Source: CAYLNK01 sp964384675
GTDB taxonomy: Bacteria; Acidobacteriota; Thermoanaerobaculia; UBA5066
DNA length: 10,670 nt
Direction of reading: 5' to 3'
NCBI GenBank assembly: GCA_964384675.1
Contig: CAYLNK010000241.1
Coordinates: 1 to 10,670, forward strand
This document shows positions 1 through 6,248 of the stretch, in pieces. Every line of letters begins with the position of its first letter. The stretch's first letter is position 1. A program made the translations under genes and the position numbers. The notes under the pieces are model-generated. The model had not been told where the DNA came from, did no database searches, and was given only the letters and a program-made list of their open reading frames with translations.

Positions 1-1584
1 GGGCGCGGGCCGGCCGCCGGGGCGGGCGCGCTCCTCCTCGCCGCGTCCCTGGCTCCACCCGTGACAGCGGACGAGAAGGCCCCGGCGCCCGCGCCGGAGG
101 GACACGTCGCCGAGTCGGCCTGGCCCGCCGACTTCCGCGCGCTCTTCGCCGCCCAGGAGAAGGGCAAGGCGATCCTCCCCGAGAAGGCGCGGGCCCGCTT
201 CCGGGCGATGCCCAGCCACGCGCAGAAGCTCTTCTTCGACGCCGTCGCCGGAGGGATGCTCTCCTCGCCCGTGCAGCTCGCGACGCTGCTGACGCTCGAC
301 GTCGACGACCGGAAGATCGAGCTCCTGGCCTCGGACAGCTGCGTCCTCTGCCACACGAATCCGGACATCCTCCCGGACGAGATCCTCTTCAAGGTCCGGA
401 CCGATCCGAAGGACCCGTTCGCGCACCTCGACCTGAGGGAGGTCGTGAGCGACGTCCACGTGCGCGCCGGCCTGATGTGCGCGGGCTGCCACGGCGGCAA
501 GCCGACCGACAAGGAGATGTCCGCCGAGATCGGGGCCCGCTGGCCCGACGCGGCCGTGCGCAAGAAGGACCGCTCGTGGATCCCGGAATTCTGCGCGCGC
601 TGCCACTCCTCGAGCGAGGTGATGCGCGCCTACAACCCGAAGCTCCCCGTCGACCAGCTCCTGAAGTACCGCACCAGCCGCCACGGCGAGCTGCTGCTGG
701 GGAAGAAGGACTCGAAGGCCGCGCAGTGCGTCAGCTGTCACGGGGTGCACGGCATCCGCCCGCCGGACAGCCCGCGCTCCATGGTCTTCCCCGAGAACGT
801 CCCGGCGACGTGCGGGCGCTGCCACGGGGACGCGGCGTACATGGCGGGCTACACCCTCGCCGACGGGAAGACGCCGCTGCCGACGAACCAGCTCGAGAAG
901 TACCGGAAGAGCGTCCACGGGAAGGCGCTCCTCGGCAAGCACGACGCCGGCGCTCCGGCGTGCAACGACTGCCACGGCAACCACGCCGCCCTCCCCCCGC
1001 AGACGGCGGCCGTCTCGCAGGTCTGCCGCAGCTGCCACGCCGCGAACGGATCGCTCTTCGACGGAAGCCCGCACAAGAAGGCGTTCGAGGCGCACGGCTG
1101 GCCCGAGTGCGCGACGTGCCACGGCAACCACGACATCGAGCCGCCGTCCGACGCGATGCTGGGCGACGACCCGAAGGGGCTCTGCCACGAGTGCCACGCG
1201 CGCTTCGGGAAGCCGGCCTGCGACGCGGGGGCGCGCTACTTCCACACCTCGATCACGGGTCTCGTGGCCCGGCACGAGGAGCTCGGGAAGGACGTCGACC
1301 GTCTCGCCGAGCGCGGGTTCGACGTGGACGAGCTCCGCTTCCAGTCGAGCTCGGTGAACGACGCGCTGCGCAAGACCCGGCTCGGGATCCACACCTTCGA
1401 CCGGAGCGACTTCGGGCGCAACGAGGACGAGGCGAAGGGGGCGCTCGCGGGCCTGAAGAAGGGCGTCGACGCGGTCTGGGCCGAGTACCGCTTCCGGCAG
1501 AGGGGCCTCCTCGTCTCCACGGTCCTCATCTCGATCTTCGGCGTGGCGCTCTACCTGAAGATCCGGCAGGTCGACAGGAAGTAG
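1..1584 (+). CDS. Exported nine-heme cytochrome c, C-terminally membrane-anchored (5' end outside window)
   Basis: Probable electron-transfer protein on the outer face of the cytoplasmic membrane. The frame is open from base 1. It begins with an Ala/Leu-rich stretch (ALLLAASLAP) followed by PVTA|DEK, which reads as the end of a Sec signal peptide, so the true start lies upstream and the GTG at 61 is only the first in-window start-like codon. Numbering from that GTG, nine CXXCH haem sites begin at residues 94, 140, 178, 223, 251, 301, 322, 350 and 375. Paired YRxSxHG...CxxCHGxH units recur and probably supply distal histidines. Residues about 395-480 are charged and helical without haem sites. 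A hydrophobic segment at about 482-499 followed by KIRQVDRK is a C-terminal anchor with a short cytoplasmic tail. The pattern resembles multiheme 'cytochrome c3 family' proteins of metal- and anaerobe-type respiratory chains, but the redox partner and exact family are not determinable. The gene is convergent with the kinase gene, 14 bases apart. Confidence 0.93.
   Translation, partial: GRGPAAGAGALLLAASLAPPVTADEKAPAPAPEGHVAESAWPADFRALFAAQEKGKAILPEKARARFRAMPSHAQKLFFDAVAGGMLSSPVQLATLLTLDVDDRKIELLASDSCVLCHTNPDILPDEILFKVRTDPKDPFAHLDLREVVSDVHVRAGLMCAGCHGGKPTDKEMSAEIGARWPDAAVRKKDRSWIPEFCARCHSSSEVMRAYNPKLPVDQLLKYRTSRHGELLLGKKDSKAAQCVSCHGVHGIRPPDSPRSMVFPENVPATCGRCHGDAAYMAGYTLADGKTPLPTNQLEKYRKSVHGKALLGKHDAGAPACNDCHGNHAALPPQTAAVSQVCRSCHAANGSLFDGSPHKKAFEAHGWPECATCHGNHDIEPPSDAMLGDDPKGLCHECHARFGKPACDAGARYFHTSITGLVARHEELGKDVDRLAERGFDVDELRFQSSSVNDALRKTRLGIHTFDRSDFGRNEDEAKGALAGLKKGVDAVWAEYRFRQRGLLVSTVLISIFGVALYLKIRQVDRK
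652..1146 (+). repeat. Three related haem-binding units inside the cytochrome
   Basis: Three stretches of the cytochrome share a plan and lie at 652-765, 886-999 and 1066-1146. The first two carry (D/N)QLxKYRxSxHGxxLLGKxD, then CxxCHGxH and a closing PP. The third is shorter, starting SPHKKAFEAHG, then CATCHGNH and ending EPP. The pattern suggests internal duplication of a haem module in which the HG histidine may be an axial ligand. The repeat is visible in the protein; the DNA is diverged. Confidence 0.6.
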
Positions 1585-1598
1585 GCGGAGGCTCGCTC

Positions 1599-3437
1599 CT
1601 AGGCCATCGCGAGCCGCCGCACCTCGTGGCGGTCGACGACGTACAGCCCCCCCGGCGCCGGCAGGAGCCGGCAGCCGGCGTCCACGAACGGCGCGGTGTC
1701 CGGATACTCGCGGGCCCTCACGATCGCGTCGCCGTCGAGGTCGCACCTCACCAGTCCTTCGTCGGTGGCCGTGAAGAGGGAGCGGCCCGACGCGCACGGT
1801 CCGATAGAGCCGCCGGGCTCGCCGGCCTCCGACGTCGCACGCACCCGGCCGCGCCGGTCGACGACGGTCGTCTGATGGCGCGTGCGTCCCCCCTCGACCG
1901 ACGTCACCAGGAGCCAGGCGAGCTCGTCGGTGAACACGCACAGGGCGCGGGTCACCTGCCCGCGCGGGCGGGGGAGCGCCACCGAATCGTCGAGGCCGCC
2001 CCGCTCGGTGTCGAACACGAACCCGGCGAAGAGCGAGCCCGCGCGGTAGAAGCCGAGCCCGAAGCGAGGGCCAGCCCAGAGCTCCGTCTGTCCCGCGAGG
2101 ACGTCGCCGATCCGCTCCTCCCCGAGGGGCCCGTCGCGGAGGAGCCGGCCTTCCCTCGCGTAGAAGCGGCGGGAGCCGTTCGCGTCGAACGCGGGGAAGA
2201 GCCCGGCCCTGTCGGTGGACGTCCGCCGAGGGGGCTCTCCCGGCCGCAACGTCAGGACCTCGCTCCCGCGACCCACCAGGGTGGCCTCGCCGAGGAGGCG
2301 CCACTTCAGCCGCGGGTCGAGACCCCCCTCGAGGACCGCGCGTCCGTCTTCGCGCCGGTACCAGGTGCCGTCGTGGGTGAGGACGGCCAGCGTTCCCGAC
2401 GAGTCGACGGAAGACTCGACGACGACGCCGCGGACCGCCAGGACCCGCGTCGAGGTGGCTCGTCCGCGCACGCGCGTCACCTCGCGCACGGCGGCCGGCG
2501 CGGCCGTCCGGCACCGCGGGCAGGCGCTCCGGGCGTGCTCCGCGCCGCACGCCGAGCACCGCGTGAACCGGAGACCGTGGAGGAGCGGGACCGGGAACGG
2601 CCCGCGGACGTCCCGCTCGAAGACGCTCACGAAGTGGTGCAGGAGGTCGTCCGGCAGCACGTCTGGCGGCTCGGCCGGCCTCGGGTAGGTGACGCCGGAG
2701 TGGAGGACGCTGATCCGCCGGAGCGGGCGGGCCGGGTGCGGTACCCCACGGTAGACCCCGCCGAACGGGTCGGTGAGGAGGAGCGAGCGGAAGAGCATCG
2801 CCGTGAACGCATACCAGTCGGAGCGGGTCCCGTGAGGCCGCGAGAGCACGGGGCGCGGCGCGTCCGGATCGCACAGCAGCGGGTCGACGAGGCGCTCGGT
2901 GAAGACGCCGCAGAGGTACGGCCCGAACTGAAAGCTGTCGGCGTCGATCAGGTGCGCCTCCCCACCGGCGACGAGGACGTTCAGGTCGTTGAAGTCGCCG
3001 ATCACCACGCCGGCGCCGTGCAGGGCGCTGAGGGTCGCGTGGAGGTCGAGGAAGAGGGGCGGGACGCGCCCTCCCCCGGAGCCCGCGAGGCGAGCCGCCC
3101 GCTCTCCCAGCGCGAGGAGCGGCTCGGCGCCGGCGAGGAGCCGCATCGTGTAGCCGACGACGCGCCCGCCCGGCCGGTCGGTGGCCACGTCGAGCGGAGT
3201 GACCACACGCGGGGGAAGCCCCGCCGGGAACGCCCGCAGCTTGGTCTGCTGCTCGTCGATCCGTCGGCGCGCGCTCTCCTCCAATGCCGGGTCGCCGAGG
3301 AGGTCGGGGTGGCCGGGAGCCTTCCAGAGCTTGAGCGCGAGCCCCGGACCGACCTCGTAGACGTCGGCCTCTCCGCCCTTGCCGATCGCCTTCGCCGGCG
3401 AGAGCGTCAGGCGCTTTCCGTCGACGGTGACGTGCAT
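1599..3437 (-). CDS. Ser/Thr protein kinase-like protein with zinc ribbon and beta-rich C-terminal domain (TerY-P triad kinase)
   Basis: Kinase arm of a vWA/PP2C/kinase triad, 612 residues, with no signal peptide or membrane segment. Residues 1-290 fit a divergent eukaryotic-like kinase. The glycine loop is GKGGEADVYE (19-28), the ATP-binding lysine is probably K36 in ALKLWK, and the catalytic loop reads GDFNDLN (147-153) instead of HRDxKxxN. The metal-binding motif is IDADS (D165) in place of DFG. A zinc ribbon follows: C294-x2-C297 and C306-x2-C309. Residues about 325-605 are rich in short beta-strand repeats with Gly/Asp turns and look like a beta-propeller sensor or scaffold; this last point is inference. 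The ATG at 3437 has GGAGG five bases upstream and lies inside the PP2C gene (31-base overlap), so translation is probably coupled. E. coli YegI is the closest familiar analogue by context, with a different C-terminal module. Substrates are unknown. Confidence 0.88.
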   Translation of the reverse strand: MHVTVDGKRLTLSPAKAIGKGGEADVYEVGPGLALKLWKAPGHPDLLGDPALEESARRRIDEQQTKLRAFPAGLPPRVVTPLDVATDRPGGRVVGYTMRLLAGAEPLLALGERAARLAGSGGGRVPPLFLDLHATLSALHGAGVVIGDFNDLNVLVAGGEAHLIDADSFQFGPYLCGVFTERLVDPLLCDPDAPRPVLSRPHGTRSDWYAFTAMLFRSLLLTDPFGGVYRGVPHPARPLRRISVLHSGVTYPRPAEPPDVLPDDLLHHFVSVFERDVRGPFPVPLLHGLRFTRCSACGAEHARSACPRCRTAAPAAVREVTRVRGRATSTRVLAVRGVVVESSVDSSGTLAVLTHDGTWYRREDGRAVLEGGLDPRLKWRLLGEATLVGRGSEVLTLRPGEPPRRTSTDRAGLFPAFDANGSRRFYAREGRLLRDGPLGEERIGDVLAGQTELWAGPRFGLGFYRAGSLFAGFVFDTERGGLDDSVALPRPRGQVTRALCVFTDELAWLLVTSVEGGRTRHQTTVVDRRGRVRATSEAGEPGGSIGPCASGRSLFTATDEGLVRCDLDGDAIVRAREYPDTAPFVDAGCRLLPAPGGLYVVDRHEVRRLAMA

Positions 3438-4186
3438 GAGGGCCTCCGGCGCCTCACCACGACGAGCGTGGTGTCGTCGGGGAGGAGGGCGCGCCCCGGG
3501 CCGCTCGCGAGATGGAGCTGGCGCGAGACGTGGGACGGGTTCGTGAAGGAGCGGTCGTCCTCCCAGAAGCGGCGGAGAGGGCCGGCACGCTCGAGATCGG
3601 CGACCCCGTCCGTGCCGACGAGGATCGATTCCACCTCCTCCGTCGGCAGCGTCCGGAGGATCCGGAAGCGGAGGAGGTCGGGGTGGGTGTCGGTGAGCGA
3701 CGAGCCGGTGAGCGCGTACGCGGCGTAAGGGGGCGCGTCGTCGGGGTACGACACGTGGAATCGTTCACCGTTGACGCAGGCGAGGCCGTCCCCGAGCGCG
3801 AAGACGGCCGTCCATGCCGGTGTGAGCGCGGCGCCGACCAGCGTGAAGAGGAGGTGGTCGGCGACGACCGCCCGCAGGGCGCGGGCGGAGGGGTCGAGGG
3901 CGCGGGCGATCGCTCCGAGCGCGTCGAGGAGACGGAGGCGCGCGCCCTCGAGGGCCAGCTCCGGAGGTTCGCCGGTGGGCACGGCGGCGGCGAGGGCCTC
4001 GGCGAGGATTCTCACTCCGAGCGTCGCCCCGGTCTCCGAGCGTGGGCCGCTCCCGCAGCCGTCGGCGACGAGGGCGACGGCGACGCCGTCGCGGGCGAGC
4101 GCGTGCCAGGCGTCCTGGTTGTTGCGCCGGGCGTGGACGTGCGCGCGTCCCGCGACCGAGCCGCCGGCGATCTCGAACGCGTCCAC
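3407..4186 (-). CDS. PP2C-family protein serine/threonine phosphatase (triad phosphatase)
   Basis: Metal-dependent phosphatase expected to dephosphorylate the partner kinase or its targets in the cytoplasm. It has 259 residues, so it is a single catalytic domain. PP2C landmarks appear in order: RNNQDAW (D25), VADGCGSG (D42, G43), GDG (132-134), GTDGV (D193) and DDTTLVVV (D237/D238). These acidic residues are the usual Mn/Mg ligands, so the enzyme should be active. The start is GTG at 4186, one base after the vWA stop (TGA-C-GTG), with no strong Shine-Dalgarno of its own, which implies coupled translation. Its 3' end overlaps the kinase start by 31 bases. The NQDA form of the first motif and the adjacent vWA and kinase genes match the YegK/PphC-like branch. 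The C-terminal 15 residues after LVVVRRRR are Ser/Thr/Pro-rich and low in complexity. Confidence 0.92.
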   Translation of the reverse strand: MDAFEIAGGSVAGRAHVHARRNNQDAWHALARDGVAVALVADGCGSGPRSETGATLGVRILAEALAAAVPTGEPPELALEGARLRLLDALGAIARALDPSARALRAVVADHLLFTLVGAALTPAWTAVFALGDGLACVNGERFHVSYPDDAPPYAAYALTGSSLTDTHPDLLRFRILRTLPTEEVESILVGTDGVADLERAGPLRRFWEDDRSFTNPSHVSRQLHLASGPGRALLPDDTTLVVVRRRRPSCTSPSTESA

Positions 4187-4187
4187 G

Positions 4188-4991
4188 TCAGTTCGTGAAG
4201 CCGCCGAGGTCGAGCGAGTGAAGGGTCACGGCCCCCTGGCTGACCCGCACGGCCGACTGCGAGAAGACCTGGAAGGCGCGGCGCACCTCCTGGGGGCTCG
4301 TGCCCGGCGTGAGGATCCAGGCGTCGGGGATCCCGATCTCGCGGAAGACCTCCCTGAAATCGGTCGAGCCGTCGTCGAGCCCCATCGCCGCCACCACGTG
4401 CGCCTCCTTCCGGAGGAGGTCCTCGACGATCGGCCGGATCGTGCGGGCCGACTGCCGCGCGGAGCCCTCGTCGGCGCCGTCGGTCAGGAGGAGCGTCACC
4501 GTGCGCACCGGCACGCCGCTCCGCTCGAACTCGCGCGACTTGGCGAGCACGGTGCCCAGCACCACCGCGATCTGGTCGTAGAGCGGCGTGCCGAGGCTCG
4601 GGTCGTAGTTCCTGGTGTCCATCCGGAGCGCGTCCTTCAGGGGCCGGTACGGGAACAGCACGCGGCCGTTCAGGTAGCGGGTGTGGACGAGGACGTCCCC
4701 CGACTGCCGCGAGGCGAGGAGGGCGTCGAGGACGAGGTTGTGCCCCTCGCGCACCAGCGCCGCGTTGCCGGCGAAGCGGATGGATCCGGAGTCGTCGGGC
4801 ATCATGGTCACGAGGACCACCTCGCTCGCCGGCACGTCGTCGGGCGCGATCCCCATCCCGGCCTGGATCCGCTCACCGATGTCGGCGTCGATGGTGAGAG
4901 CCGCCAGCGAGCTCGTGGAGAGCTCGCCCTCGTCGTGGGCGGAGCGGAACAGGTCGTCGATGCGGGCAGGGGTCGACTTCGTCGAGCTCAT
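4188..4991 (-). CDS. TerY/YegL-like von Willebrand factor A (vWA) domain protein
   Basis: Probable metal-dependent protein-interaction partner of the phosphatase and kinase, 267 residues, cytoplasmic. The vWA MIDAS residues are all present: D66-x-S68-x-S70 in PDDSGS, T135 in LGTPLYD, and D171 in LLLTDGADE. The domain should therefore bind Mg/Mn and a ligand acidic residue. A leader of about 50 residues precedes the first core strand (VVLVTMM). The frame stays open far upstream across the hydrolase gene, but the true start is the ATG at 4991: it has AGGAGG seven bases upstream and the sequence only makes sense from there. The GTPLYD motif is typical of TerY/YegL-type proteins. The gene sits 11 bases after the hydrolase gene and 1 base before the PP2C gene. 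A role as adaptor or target of the kinase/phosphatase pair is inference. Confidence 0.9.
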   Translation of the reverse strand: MSSTKSTPARIDDLFRSAHDEGELSTSSLAALTIDADIGERIQAGMGIAPDDVPASEVVLVTMMPDDSGSIRFAGNAALVREGHNLVLDALLASRQSGDVLVHTRYLNGRVLFPYRPLKDALRMDTRNYDPSLGTPLYDQIAVVLGTVLAKSREFERSGVPVRTVTLLLTDGADEGSARQSARTIRPIVEDLLRKEAHVVAAMGLDDGSTDFREVFREIGIPDAWILTPGTSPQEVRRAFQVFSQSAVRVSQGAVTLHSLDLGGFTN

Positions 4992-4998
4992 GCTCGTT

Positions 4999-5005
4999 CC
5001 TCCTA
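4999..5005 (-). promoter_or_regulatory. Ribosome binding site of the vWA gene, overlapping the hydrolase stop codon
   Basis: The minus strand reads TAGGAGG, then seven bases, then ATG (4991). The TAG is the stop codon of the upstream hydrolase gene, so termination and re-initiation are adjacent. The site fixes the vWA start against the much longer open frame. Confidence 0.8.
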
Positions 5006-6103
5006 CAGCCTGATGTCGGGCCAGCTCTCGATGGGCGTCGTCGAGTCGACGACGTGCATTCCCGCGTCGGCGAAGCGGCGGAGCGCGTCCTCGGCCTGCG
5101 GCGTGAAGTCGAAGGCGAAGCGGCCCGAGCGCGGGGCGGCCGGATCGGGCACGGCGACGGCGGACATGCAGTCGCGCAGGACGTACACCTTCCTCACCAG
5201 CGCCGGGTCCTGCGCCTGGATCTCGCCGAGGAGGTCCTCGATGGAGCTCTTCACGCAGTGGCTGGCGGCCTGCCCGGCGATGACGACGGAGTCCGCGTCG
5301 AGGAGGGTCCGGATGAACTGCGTGTTCCGCTGGGCGAGCGGCCGCCCGTCGTGCCGGGTGAGGACCTCCGGGGCGAGGACCGAGTAGTTCTCGGTGAGGG
5401 CGTTGCCGCCCTTCACCTCCACCGACGCCCTGGCGCCGCGGACGTAGGCGTGGAACATGCGCGCCTCCTGCACGACGCCGGCCAGCGCGTGCCCCTCGCT
5501 GCCCAGCAGGCCGTGCGGCGGCCACAGGTAGAGGCTGTACTTGCCGGCCCGCTCCAGCTCCTGGGCGTAGAACTCGACCTGTCTCACCAGCCACGGGTAG
5601 TTGCCGCTGCAGAGCCACGGGGTGACGTCCGGGCTGGGCCGCACGCGGCCGCTCCGGATGTCGTCCGTGCGGATCTCCCGGTGAGCGGTGAGCGGCTCTC
5701 CGGCGTCGTCCACCCAGAACGACGGGAAGAAGATCTGGAACGGGAAGTGGGTGTCCATCGTGCACGTCGTCTCGGTCAGGACGCCGAGGTTCCGGTAGAC
5801 GAAACGCGCGATCCGGTCGCTGTCGTCCATGGCGCCGCTGCCGCTCCGGCCGCCCACGTAGAGCGTTCCCTCGGGAAAGCAGAAGTCCTTCTGGACGTCG
5901 ATCAGGAGGAGGTGGATCCGGGTGCGGTCCGCCCCCGAGGGCCTCACGCCGTGCGCCCTTCGCCACGCCGCGGCGCGCGTGAAGAGGTCGGCCTCGTCCG
6001 GGCGGTAGGACCACTGGCGGGCGTGGCTGGGGTCGTAGAACGGCGGGAGGGGGAGCCCCCGGGCGGGAGCGGGCGGTGCGGTGAGGACGGACGGCGCGGG
6101 CAT
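5003..6103 (-). CDS. Nicotinamidase/isochorismatase-like cysteine hydrolase
   Basis: Predicted amidase of the isochorismatase-like superfamily, by family most likely hydrolysing nicotinamide or a similar small amide; the substrate is not proven. It has 366 residues, longer than PncA (about 200), with a proline-rich N-terminus and an insertion before the last third. The putative catalytic triad is D69 in LLIDVQKDF, K231 in EVKGGNALTENYS and C283 in VIAGQAASHCV. The metal region has D117 and H119 in TMDTH and H197 in WPPHG. The further histidine expected around IF(H)P appears to be F126, so metal binding may differ. The ATG at 6103 is preferred because AAGGAGG lies five bases upstream. An in-frame GTG at 6172 coincides with the predicted transcription start and lacks a Shine-Dalgarno. 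First gene of the presumed four-gene unit with vWA, PP2C and kinase. Confidence 0.85.
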   Translation of the reverse strand: MPAPSVLTAPPAPARGLPLPPFYDPSHARQWSYRPDEADLFTRAAAWRRAHGVRPSGADRTRIHLLLIDVQKDFCFPEGTLYVGGRSGSGAMDDSDRIARFVYRNLGVLTETTCTMDTHFPFQIFFPSFWVDDAGEPLTAHREIRTDDIRSGRVRPSPDVTPWLCSGNYPWLVRQVEFYAQELERAGKYSLYLWPPHGLLGSEGHALAGVVQEARMFHAYVRGARASVEVKGGNALTENYSVLAPEVLTRHDGRPLAQRNTQFIRTLLDADSVVIAGQAASHCVKSSIEDLLGEIQAQDPALVRKVYVLRDCMSAVAVPDPAAPRSGRFAFDFTPQAEDALRRFADAGMHVVDSTTPIESWPDIRL

Positions 6104-6108
6104 GGCGG

Positions 6109-6115
6109 CCTCCTT
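6109..6115 (-). promoter_or_regulatory. Strong ribosome binding site deciding the hydrolase start
   Basis: The minus strand carries AAGGAGG five bases before the ATG at 6103. This shortens the gene by 23 codons relative to the in-frame GTG at 6172 and leaves a 5' leader of roughly 69 bases downstream of the predicted promoter. Confidence 0.75.
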
Positions 6116-6178
6116 CTTCGTGGTCGCGGCACCGCCGTGGGGCGGGGCCGGCGCGGGCATGGTGTCGATCACACACGA

Positions 6179-6207
6179 AACTTAGTGTCGCATGGACACT
6201 TTGTCAA
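6179..6207 (-). promoter_or_regulatory. Sigma70-type promoter of the hydrolase-vWA-PP2C-kinase unit
   Basis: On the minus strand a perfect -35 hexamer TTGACA (6207-6202) is followed by a 17-base spacer and a -10-like TAAGTT (6184-6179), which keeps the key T1, A2 and T6. The predicted start of transcription is near 6172. The element sits in a local AT-richer island of an otherwise very GC-rich window, just downstream of the GGDEF gene. The only gene correctly placed to use it is the hydrolase gene. Confidence 0.65.
6184..6200. promoter_or_regulatory. Perfect inverted repeat filling the promoter spacer, likely operator
   Basis: AGTGTC-GCATG-GACACT is a perfect dyad with 6-base arms and a 5-base centre. 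It occupies the spacer between the -35 and -10 hexamers and touches the -10. Binding of a dimeric repressor here would block RNA polymerase. No cognate regulator gene is visible in the window, and the family of the regulator cannot be named from the site. Confidence 0.6.
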
Positions 6208-6248
6208 GGGAACGGTGGCCGGCCGGGACGTGGACGGAGCGGCGGGGC

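Noticed and set aside
61..63. GTG at 61 as the true start of the cytochrome
   Set aside because: The frame continues upstream and encodes the hydrophobic part of a signal peptide; the GTG codon is the V of the PVTA cleavage region.
1582..1601. Small hairpin between the convergent cytochrome and kinase stops (GGAG-gctcg-CTCC)
   Set aside because: Only four paired bases and no T-run on either strand; too weak to call a terminator.
477..3728. 1083-codon plus-strand open frame antisense to the kinase
   Set aside because: Arg/Pro/Gly/Glu-rich without domains, crosses the cytochrome gene and the convergent kinase gene; a typical GC-rich shadow frame.
6170..6172. GTG at 6172 as the hydrolase start
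   Set aside because: It sits at the predicted transcription start, has no Shine-Dalgarno, and the ATG at 6103 has an excellent one.
4188..6176. 662-codon minus frame read as a hydrolase-vWA fusion
   Set aside because: The part upstream of 4991 is low-complexity Arg/Pro/Gly in the wrong frame of the hydrolase gene; the vWA gene has its own ATG and AGGAGG site.
6220..6232. GGCCGGCC-type short palindromes downstream of the GGDEF gene
   Set aside because: Expected by chance at this GC content; no T-run or longer stem to support a terminator.
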